Below, one piece after another: positions 15,911 to 22,779 of a stretch of 43,664 nucleotides of DNA. Numbering within the stretch: position 1 is the first letter of the stretch; each line of letters opens with the position of its first letter. This stretch comes from Prevotella sp. Its GTDB lineage: Bacteria; Bacteroidota; Bacteroidia; Bacteroidales; Bacteroidaceae. The notes under the pieces were generated by a model. It had not been told where the DNA came from, did not search any database, and worked only from the letters and a program-made list of their open reading frames with translations. Made by a program: the position numbers and the translations under genes. The DNA lies in contig JAFZAH010000015.1 of NCBI GenBank assembly GCA_017548275.1, positions 1-43,664 on the forward strand, given 5' to 3'.

Positions 15911-16516
15911 ATGAAAAAGTTAATTGGATTATTCTTGATGTGTTCTATTCTATTTACAATTACTAATTGTGATGTAACAGGACATAAATGTACGTGTCCT
16001 CCGACTGTTTTCTTACAACCATGTAATTCATATACAGTAAAAGAGGCGGAAAAATTGGCTCCCATTATTGAAAAGGAGATATATGAAAATACCGGAGTAC
16101 CGATGTGTGTAGAGATTCTTGATAACATAAAACTTTCAAAAAGTTATTATAACAAGAATAATACCAGATATCGTGCCAGTAAAATTCTTAACTCTTTATG
16201 TCTTGACTACTTGTTGTCGCATGATGGTGTGATCGCTTTGATGCATGATGACATTTCAGATTCAAAAGGAGACATCGAAGATTGGGGAATACAGGGGCTT
16301 TCTTATATGGGAAAGAAAGTAAGTGTCGCCTCTGATTTCCGTGTAAAAGATAAATCCCAGTTCTGGAAAGTGGTCGTACATGAGTTCTTTCACTCATTTT
16401 GCAACTTAGACCATTGTGAAAAGAATGACCCAAGTTGTTTAATCAAGGAAGGTGCCGTGAAAACCTCTGAAAAGAAACTGTGTGAGAACTGCAGAAGTAA
16501 AATTAGTATAAGGTAA
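15911..16516 (+). CDS. Lipoprotein with archaemetzincin-like zinc peptidase site
   Basis: A 201-residue predicted lipoprotein: hydrophobic signal LIGLFLMCSILFTITNC with the lipidated Cys at residue 20. Residues 157-176 read HEFFHSFCNLDHCEKNDPSC and a CENC pair follows at 191-194. This matches the archaemetzincin arrangement of HExxH, a third His followed by Cys, a further Cys and a final CxxC that holds a second zinc. Two departures stand out. The third His is one residue later than in HExxHxxGxxHC, with Asp at the usual place. The usual Met after the third Cys region is Leu-Ile. RYRASKIL at 87-94 fits the family's upstream core. If active it would be a membrane-tethered metallopeptidase with an unknown target. 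Confidence 0.65.
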   Translation: MKKLIGLFLMCSILFTITNCDVTGHKCTCPPTVFLQPCNSYTVKEAEKLAPIIEKEIYENTGVPMCVEILDNIKLSKSYYNKNNTRYRASKILNSLCLDYLLSHDGVIALMHDDISDSKGDIEDWGIQGLSYMGKKVSVASDFRVKDKSQFWKVVVHEFFHSFCNLDHCEKNDPSCLIKEGAVKTSEKKLCENCRSKISIR

Positions 16517-16576
16517 CCGTACTTTCGGGGGGGTATGATGACGATACTCCCCCTTATAACCCCTTCAAATAAAATC

Positions 16577-17092
16577 ATGAAAAAAATACTGCTCATATTT
16601 CTTGCCGTATTTGTCGGCTTAATCGTAATAATATTCAGTTTTGCCACTTTAGAAAAGACTTCAGAGGTACAATCTTATTACAACATCCCGGATTCTTTGA
16701 GAGAACAGGTAAGACTCTATACACAAGGGATGGAAAGTGTTCAGATTGCCAAAAAGTGTGTCGAATTAACGGCTGATTTGTTAAAGTTTTCCAGACAGGA
16801 AGATTTGAATAACCATCAAGCCAATTGTGTAGGTTATGCAAAGATTTGTGCAAGTTTATGCAATTATGCTTTCAGGGTCAACCATATCAATGCTTCAGCG
16901 AAACACGTCAGGGGCTATGTCTCTTGTTTAGGTGTCAACCTCTGCAGCATAGCAGCGGCACTCTGTCCAGAAAGTATGGCGAACTTTGTTAAGGACCACG
17001 ATTTCGTGGAAATACAAACCGAAGGCAGGTCTATATATATCGACCCTTCTATCTATGACCTGACAGGAAGAATGATGCTTCGGGTAAGATAG
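16577..17092 (+). CDS. Membrane-anchored transglutaminase-like protein
   Basis: A 171-residue protein with one N-terminal transmembrane helix (about residues 4-24), so the rest is extracytoplasmic. The domain has the transglutaminase-like papain-fold order: ANCVGYAKICASL with the nucleophile Cys84, then DHDFVEIQTEGR with His141, then IYIDPSIYD with Asp156. The Cys-(57)-His-(15)-Asp spacing suits small bacterial members, many of which are cysteine proteases rather than cross-linking enzymes. The start at 16577 (MKKILLIF) is preferred to an ATG 42 bases upstream because it begins a normal signal anchor. It is AT-rich, and lies 60 bp after the archaemetzincin-like gene. Confidence 0.65.
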   Translation: MKKILLIFLAVFVGLIVIIFSFATLEKTSEVQSYYNIPDSLREQVRLYTQGMESVQIAKKCVELTADLLKFSRQEDLNNHQANCVGYAKICASLCNYAFRVNHINASAKHVRGYVSCLGVNLCSIAAALCPESMANFVKDHDFVEIQTEGRSIYIDPSIYDLTGRMMLRVR

Positions 17093-17136
17093 CCCACTAT
17101 ATAAAGATATTATAAATTTCAACAAATTAGATAATT

Positions 17137-17349
17137 ATGAAAAAGAATAAAGTATTTTTTCAATTTTTAATTGGAATATTGTTATATTTCGCTATATTGG
17201 TAACATTTGTATTGGGATTGTTGGATAACAGATTTTATCTTACTGTTTCAATAGTACTATTTATTGTATATCTATATTTATTCTGGTATAATTCTTATCA
17301 GAAATTAAAGGATGAAATTACTTCAATAAAAGAAATGCTTAAACAATAG
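17137..17349 (+). CDS. Small two-helix membrane protein
   Basis: A 70-residue protein with two hydrophobic helices (FFQFLIGILLYFAILVTFVL and YLTVSIVLFIVYLYLFWY) joined by a short loop, then a charged amphipathic tail KLKDEITSIKEMLKQ that could form a coiled coil. No family is recognised. It follows the transglutaminase-like gene by 44 bp on the same strand and is the last gene of the AT-rich cassette. Its coding potential is supported by orientation, composition and a clean signal-like start, but it is short. Confidence 0.55.
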   Translation: MKKNKVFFQFLIGILLYFAILVTFVLGLLDNRFYLTVSIVLFIVYLYLFWYNSYQKLKDEITSIKEMLKQ

Positions 17350-17479
17350 CTTATTGTCTTTACAGCCGTCTCAAGACAATATGTAGGGACAGGCGTTTAT
17401 CGGGTACCTCGCTCATCGGGAACCATCGTTCGCCGACTGTTGATTCCCGATGAACTGCCTGTTAGTTCCTGATGAACAA

Positions 17480-17527
17480 CAGACTCCCCCCCGCCCCCCT
17501 CTAGAGGGGAAGTTGTCGCTTGGGAAT
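17480..17527. repeat. Dispersed repeat, copy B (partial)
   Basis: CAGACTCCCCCCCGCCCC, then TCTAGAGGGGAAGTTGTCGC and TTGGGAATT repeat the left half of copies A and C. Upstream at 17441-17477 lies a short direct repeat, GTTGATTCCCGATGAAC and GTTAGTTCCTGATGAAC. Confidence 0.75.
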
Positions 17528-17571
17528 TCTGCTTGTTTTTGCTATTGGATGGGTGACTTTGGCTCCGAACT

Positions 17572-17692
17572 GGCAGACTCCCCCTGACCCATCAAGAGGG
17601 GGAGTTGTCGCTTGGGAATGGCTAATACATATGTTCTTTTGTTCTTATGTCTAAAAAAGTCGTTGTGTCTAAAAAAGTCCTTATGTCAAAAG
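17572..17692. repeat. Dispersed repeat, copy C (right edge of the accessory cassette)
   Basis: GGCAGACTCCCCCTGACCC, then GGGGGAGTTGTCGCTTGGGA, GGCTAATACATATGTTCTTT and TTCTTATGTCTAAAAAAGTC parallel copy A at 13711-13848. The end contains an 18-base period (TTATGTCTAAAAAAGTCG, TTGTGTCTAAAAAAGTCC). Confidence 0.85.
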
Positions 17693-17709
17693 ACGGGGAG
17701 GGGTGGGGG

Positions 17710-18726
17710 CTAAAACGCCCTTTTCGCCTGCTCCAGCGCATCGATGACACGGTCGCACCACTGGTCGAAGTCGGGGTCGGGTTCTTGGCACTCGGGATGG
17801 CTGAGGATGTAGTCGACGCAACGGCGCGCACCCTCTTCGAAACGCATGGTGGCCTGGAATCCCGGCACGGCGCGTTTGAGTTTGGCGCAGTCGAAGACCA
17901 CCGTCACGGCCTTGTCGCCGATGAGGTTGCCCTCCAGGTCATATTCCTTCGGAGCCACGGCATTGAGAAACTCTGACGACACATGATACAGTTTTGCCTT
18001 CACGCCGAGAGCATCAGCCACAGCTGTGTAGATCTGGTCCCACGTTAGCGACTCGTCAGACATAATCTGAAACGCCTCGCCGATGGCATGAGGATTGCCG
18101 AGCAATCCGATAAAGCCCTTTGCGAAGTCACCGTTCCATGTCATGGTCCACAGCGAACTGCCGTCGCCATGCACCAAAACGGGTTTGCCCTCCATCATGC
18201 GGCGGAGCACCTGCCAACTGCCTTTCAATCCATGCAATCCTAAGGGAACGCTTCGCTCGCAATAGGTGTGGCTGGGACGTACGATGGTGACGGGGAACCC
18301 CTCCTCGCGATACCATTTCATCAGCATCTCCTCGCAGGCTATCTTGTTGCGTGAATACTGCCAATGGGGATTGGCCAGTGCCGTGCCTTCGGTGATGACA
18401 TGGCTGCGCGCGGGCTTGTGGTAAGCCGACGCCGAACTGATAAACACATACTGGCGGGTGCGTCCCGCAAAGAGGCGGTGGTCGCGCTCAAGTTGATCGG
18501 TGGTAAACACGATGAAGTCGCATACGGCGTCAAAGGTCATGTCGCCCAACAGCCGCAGCACCTCGGCCTCGTTGTTGATGTCCACTGTGATTTGCTTCAC
18601 GTTCGCGGGCACCTCGTCTTTGCGGTTGCCGCGGTTGAGAATCCACAATTCATGCTCGCTGTCCGCCAATTGGCGGGTGATGGCCGAACTGATAGTTCCC
18701 GTGCCACCGATAAATAGGATTTTCAT
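17710..18726 (-). CDS. NAD-dependent epimerase/reductase family protein (extended SDR)
   Basis: A 338-residue Rossmann-fold protein. FIGGTGTISSAITRQL is the glycine-rich dinucleotide loop, FISSASAYHKP and WQYSRNKIACE place the catalytic Ser, Tyr and Lys of extended SDRs, and VRPSHTYCERSVPLG follows. It resembles the isoflavone-reductase/CSP41-like SDRs that Bacteroidetes carry as orphan genes; the substrate is unknown. The frame extends 65 codons further upstream, but the methionine at 18726 begins exactly at the beta strand leading the NAD loop, and a -7 box lies between, so it is the true start. It is transcribed towards the repeat-bounded cassette and is not part of it. Confidence 0.88.
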   Translation of the reverse strand: MKILFIGGTGTISSAITRQLADSEHELWILNRGNRKDEVPANVKQITVDINNEAEVLRLLGDMTFDAVCDFIVFTTDQLERDHRLFAGRTRQYVFISSASAYHKPARSHVITEGTALANPHWQYSRNKIACEEMLMKWYREEGFPVTIVRPSHTYCERSVPLGLHGLKGSWQVLRRMMEGKPVLVHGDGSSLWTMTWNGDFAKGFIGLLGNPHAIGEAFQIMSDESLTWDQIYTAVADALGVKAKLYHVSSEFLNAVAPKEYDLEGNLIGDKAVTVVFDCAKLKRAVPGFQATMRFEEGARRCVDYILSHPECQEPDPDFDQWCDRVIDALEQAKRAF

Positions 18727-19124
18727 GATGATAAATATTTGCTGATAATCAATAGAGTTTTTGCAAAGATAGCAAAATTCATCAAAAAACCACATACTAA
18801 CACCAATAATTTCAAATAAACACATGTTTTTCGACACATGGACATTTTGAGACGGGGGCGTCTCGCCTTGGCGAAACCATTTAGAGATAATGACATTTTC
18901 CGGCACATAGACATAACACATATAGGACGGACATGACTTTTTGAAAGAGATAATGTCTGTCTGAATCCTTTATTCCTCTTAACAAAACGTAATTTCTTTA
19001 TCCTACACGTACGTAAATCGGGATAATTGACTAAATTTGCACCCGAAAAGCGGGATGGAGGGGTCATCAATCCCCCTCCGTCAGGTATGTGTCGGCTTTG
19101 CTGACCGCCTCCCCGCATTGAAGA
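18727..19124. other. Divergent promoter region between the SDR gene and lptD
   Basis: Minus strand: TATCTTTG at 18764-18771 is a -7 box 38 bp before the SDR start; its -33 box is weak. Plus strand: TAAATTTG at 19032-19039 is a -7 box ahead of lptD, also with a weak -33 box. Between them are two related segments (TTTTCGACACATGGACATTT and TTTTCCGGCACATAGACAT) and a GAGACGGGGGCGTCTC palindrome at about 18850. No gene is supported here. Confidence 0.55.
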
Positions 19125-22064
19125 ATGAACAGAAAATGGGTAATATTAGCGTTCCTGCCCGCCTTGATGAGCATCATGGCGGGAGGGGCTGTGACGTCGC
19201 AATCCTCATGGAGGACTGCGCGTACTGCCCGTTCCGTCACTAAGAACGACACCACCGACACTAATATCCTGAGAAGCAACTTGTCCGACACATTCTCGCT
19301 CTCGACACTTGACGACCCATTTACGCTGCCGCCTTTCGAGGACGACACCTTCACGATGACGCCCGCTGACGGTGACATCACTTTCGAGCCAGACACGATG
19401 CAGATGGACTCGTTGCGACGGGCCATCTACCGCCACAACAAACTCGTCGACGACAGTATACGCCTTGACTCGTTGGCACGTGCCGGCGCCAATGGTATCG
19501 AGTCGCCCGTGCGGTATTCCGCCCACGACTCTCTGGTTTATATCGCCAGCACCAAGACGGCACACCTCTACGGCTCGTCGGATGTCGATTACCAGAACAT
19601 CAACGTGAAGAGCGAGAAGATTTACATGAGTCTCGACAGCAGTCTGGTGTATGCCACGGGTGTGGCCGACAGTACCGAGGAGAAAGGGCTGCGCGGTGTG
19701 CCTAAAGTGAAATGGGGCAATGACGAGTATGAACTCGATACTATCCGTTTTAACTTCAAATCGAAGGTCGGTGTCATACGCAATGTCTATACCGAGCAGG
19801 AAGACGGGTTCCTGCGCAGTGAGAAAGCCAAGCGCGACAATCAGGGCAACCTCTATCTGCAGCGCGGCACCTACACCACCTGCGACCTGGAGCATCCCGA
19901 CTTTTACATAGCCCTGTCGCGCGCCAAGGTGCGTCCCGGCAAGGACGTGGTCTTCGGACCGGCTTATCTCGTCGTAGCCGACGTGCCGTTGCCATTGGCC
20001 ATCCCTTACGGTTTCTTCCCCTTCACCAAGAATTATTCCAGCGGATTCATCATGCCCACCTACGGCGATGAGAGCAGCCGCGGCTTTTACTTGCGCGACG
20101 GTGGTTATTACTTCGCCATCAATGACAAGTGGGACCTGAAACTGTTGGGAGAGATATACACGAAAGGCTCGTGGGGCATAAGCGCTGCGTCGAACTACGT
20201 GAAACGCTACCGCTACAGCGGTAGTTTTTATGCCTCGTATCAAGATACGCGCACCGGTGACAAGGGCATGCCCGATTATCAGAAACAGGAGAGTTTCAAA
20301 ATACAATGGAGTCACCGCCAAGACACGAAAGCCAACCCCTTCAGCACACTCTCGGCAAGCGTGAACTTCGCAACGACAAGTTATGAGCGCAACAACCTGA
20401 CGGGTATGTACAACCCGCAGGCCTTGACGCAGAGCACTCGCACCTCGTCGGTGAACTGGACCACCAACTTCTCCAGCCTCGGCATGACAATCAGTGCGGA
20501 AGCCAACTTAGCACAAAACATGCGCGACTCGATTATCGACCTGAAGTTGCCCGAACTGAGCATCACCGTCAGCCGATTCTATCCGTTCAAACGTAAGCAT
20601 GCGGCAGGTAAAGAACGTTGGTATGAGACCATCTCGATGAGTTACACCGGCCGTTTGAGCAACTCCATCAAGACGAAAGAAGACCAACTGATGAAGTCGA
20701 GCCTCGTGAGGGACTGGAAAAACGGATTCCAGCACTCCATCCCCATCAACAGCAATTTCACCTTGTTTGATTACATCAACGTGAACCCGCAAATTAGCCT
20801 GACCGACCGTATGTATATGATGAAGGTGCTTCGCCGTTGGGATCCGGAAAACCAATGCGAGGTGACCGACACCACATACGGCTTCCACAATGTGTTTGAC
20901 TGGAACGCGTCAATCAACGCATCGACCAAACTCTACGGTTTCTATGTACCCAACCGGAAAATCTTCGGCGACAAGATAGAAGCCGTGCGACATGTGTTGA
21001 CCACGAAGGTGGGATTCAGTTATGCGCCCGATTTCAGCGCCTCGCGCTACGGATATTATGAGACCTACCAGAAGACCGACGCCGACGGCAATGTGTCGCT
21101 CGTGGAGTATTCTCCTTATCAGGGTTTTCTTTATGGTGTGCCGGGTACAGGAAAGACGGGCCGCCTGAACTTCGACATCTCCAACAACATCGAGATGAAA
21201 ATCAAATCCGACAAAGACAGCACAGGCGTCAAGAAAATCAGTATCATCGACGAGTTGGGCTTAAATATGTCATACAACCTCGCCGCCAAACAGCGCCCGT
21301 GGAGCGACCTGACCATGCGCATACGACTGAAATGGTGGAAAAACTACACGTTCAACCTCAATGCCGTGTTCGCCACCTATGCCTACGAACTTGACGAGAA
21401 CGGACGTCCATACGTCGGCACGCACACGGAGTGGGGATACGGGCGTTTTGGCCGTTTCCAGGGCATGTCGCAGAATGTCTCTTACACGCTGACCCCCGAT
21501 AAAATCAAAAAATGGTTTGGCGGCGGCAGCGATGATGACGACGATGACAGGGGCATAAAGGGCGACGAAGAGGATGAGTGGGACACCGAGGTGGAGACCA
21601 ACGTGGATGATGACATGATAAAGGCCCAAAAAGGTGCCAAGAAACGTAATAAAGGCGGCAAAGCCGAGACCGACTCTGACGGATATATGACTTTCAACAT
21701 GCCGTGGTCGCTTACCTTCGGCTATGGTATCACCATGCGCGAAAACACGGGTGGAAAGTTCAACACCAAGCGCATGCGCTATCCTTACAAGTTCACGCAG
21801 ACGCTCAACGTGAGCGGTAACATACGACTCAGCGACGGGTGGAACATCAGTTTCTCGTCAGGCTATGATTTCGAATTCAAGAAAATATCGATGACCACCG
21901 CCTCGCTCTCTCGCGACCTGCATTGTTTCAATATGTCGTGCTCGGTCGTCATCGCGCCATACACCAGTTACAACTTCTCCTTCCGTTGTAATGCCGCCAC
22001 CCTGACCGACGCCCTCAAATACGACAAGCGAAGCGGCTACTCCAACGCCGTGCAGTGGTATTGA
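19125..22064 (+). CDS. lptD: LPS-assembly outer-membrane protein LptD (Bacteroidetes type)
   Basis: A 979-residue protein that with LptE would insert lipopolysaccharide into the outer leaflet. It has a signal sequence at residues 1-20, a Thr/Asp-rich linker, then the OstA/LptA-like jellyroll at about 130-290 (SDVDYQNINVKSEKIYMSLD, VYATGVAD, GFLRSEKAKRDNQGNLYLQR, TYTTCDLEHPDFYI). A large 26-strand-type barrel fills the remainder, with PYGFFPFTKNYSSGFIMPTY as the conserved entry. Near residues 800-850 lies an acidic then basic low-complexity insertion (a run of six Asp, then KGAKKRNKGGK), probably an external loop. It ends in an aromatic residue (WY), as usual for BAM clients. It is monocistronic. 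Confidence 0.88.
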   Translation: MNRKWVILAFLPALMSIMAGGAVTSQSSWRTARTARSVTKNDTTDTNILRSNLSDTFSLSTLDDPFTLPPFEDDTFTMTPADGDITFEPDTMQMDSLRRAIYRHNKLVDDSIRLDSLARAGANGIESPVRYSAHDSLVYIASTKTAHLYGSSDVDYQNINVKSEKIYMSLDSSLVYATGVADSTEEKGLRGVPKVKWGNDEYELDTIRFNFKSKVGVIRNVYTEQEDGFLRSEKAKRDNQGNLYLQRGTYTTCDLEHPDFYIALSRAKVRPGKDVVFGPAYLVVADVPLPLAIPYGFFPFTKNYSSGFIMPTYGDESSRGFYLRDGGYYFAINDKWDLKLLGEIYTKGSWGISAASNYVKRYRYSGSFYASYQDTRTGDKGMPDYQKQESFKIQWSHRQDTKANPFSTLSASVNFATTSYERNNLTGMYNPQALTQSTRTSSVNWTTNFSSLGMTISAEANLAQNMRDSIIDLKLPELSITVSRFYPFKRKHAAGKERWYETISMSYTGRLSNSIKTKEDQLMKSSLVRDWKNGFQHSIPINSNFTLFDYINVNPQISLTDRMYMMKVLRRWDPENQCEVTDTTYGFHNVFDWNASINASTKLYGFYVPNRKIFGDKIEAVRHVLTTKVGFSYAPDFSASRYGYYETYQKTDADGNVSLVEYSPYQGFLYGVPGTGKTGRLNFDISNNIEMKIKSDKDSTGVKKISIIDELGLNMSYNLAAKQRPWSDLTMRIRLKWWKNYTFNLNAVFATYAYELDENGRPYVGTHTEWGYGRFGRFQGMSQNVSYTLTPDKIKKWFGGGSDDDDDDRGIKGDEEDEWDTEVETNVDDDMIKAQKGAKKRNKGGKAETDSDGYMTFNMPWSLTFGYGITMRENTGGKFNTKRMRYPYKFTQTLNVSGNIRLSDGWNISFSSGYDFEFKKISMTTASLSRDLHCFNMSCSVVIAPYTSYNFSFRCNAATLTDALKYDKRSGYSNAVQWY

Positions 22065-22190
22065 GATGGTTTAGGGTAGATGGTTTAGTGTTTTTCTGGT
22101 TTTTCTTTTTTCCTGGGCTTTTTTAGGTTCCCATAGGTTCTCCTGGGTTCTGATTATCCCCTTACTGGGGAGGGTCAAGGTGGGTTTTCC
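22065..22190. repeat. Gap with short period-9 words and a relic of the dispersed hairpin repeat
   Basis: AGATGGTTTAGGGT and AGATGGTTTAGTGT are repeated at the start. TAGGTTCCC, ATAGGTTCT and CCTGGGTTCT then follow with period near 9. From about 22157 to 22183 the minus strand reads CCCACCTTGACCCTCCCC, AGTAAGGGG, resembling the left half of repeat copies A-C. Confidence 0.5.
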
Positions 22191-22191
22191 T

Positions 22192-22779
22192 TCATTCAAA
22201 CTTTTCTACCCATTTTCGGAAACGCTCTACGCCTGCTTCGCCGAATTTGGAGAGGCTGCGCTCGGCTTGTTCTATGGTCTTTTCGCGGTCGAGGCGGGTC
22301 TTGGAGTAGAATTTGTCGGCATAGCAGATGACCTGTTCCTCGAGCGTTTCAGGTTGGAAATCGCGATGGGGTAGGGGCAGGTCTTGTGAGACGATGTCGT
22401 CGAGGGTCAGACCGGCGCCGGTATGGCGCTCGCAGACGCGGGCATGGCGCTCATAACCTTCAGCGCGCAACATCTCGGCTCCCATCATGCCGTGACGGAT
22501 ATAAGGCTCGGTGCCGTGGCAGAGAATGCCGGGCGCGTCGCAGCGGATGATGCCGATGTCGTGGAGCATGGCGGCCTCGAGCAGGAACAGGCGGTCCAAC
22601 TCCAACTCAGGGTGTGCGTCGGCTATGCGCAACGCTCTTCGCGCCACCGCCTCACTGTGCACAACGAGGATGCGGTGCAAATCCGCATCCTCGTCGTAAT
22701 ATTGATTGATGATTTTTTGGTAATCCAATGACAATAAACTGTTATCAATAATCAATTTATTCTGTTGTCGGTCGCTCAA
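22192..22779 (-). CDS. HD domain-containing phosphohydrolase
   Basis: A 195-residue cytoplasmic protein with the metal-binding HD superfamily pattern: VVHSEAVARRAL (first His), AAMLHDIGIIR (the HD doublet, HDIG type), HGMMGAEML, CERHTGAGLTLDDI (further His) and CYADKFYSK (final Asp). Members hydrolyse phosphate esters of nucleotides or related compounds; the substrate is unknown. Its start overlaps the end of the upstream carboxyltransferase gene by 23 bp on the same strand, so the two are cotranscribed and translationally linked. No later methionine would keep the first helix, which supports the chosen start. Confidence 0.85.
   Translation of the reverse strand: MSDRQQNKLIIDNSLLSLDYQKIINQYYDEDADLHRILVVHSEAVARRALRIADAHPELELDRLFLLEAAMLHDIGIIRCDAPGILCHGTEPYIRHGMMGAEMLRAEGYERHARVCERHTGAGLTLDDIVSQDLPLPHRDFQPETLEEQVICYADKFYSKTRLDREKTIEQAERSLSKFGEAGVERFRKWVEKFE

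Noticed and set aside
18850-18866. GAGACGGGGGCGTCTC palindrome as a terminator or operator
   Set aside because: It lies in a divergent region where no transcript should end, has no T-tract, and occurs once, so no role can be supported.
19206-20321. 371-codon open frame on the minus strand
   Set aside because: Opposite lptD; no start context, promoter or domain.
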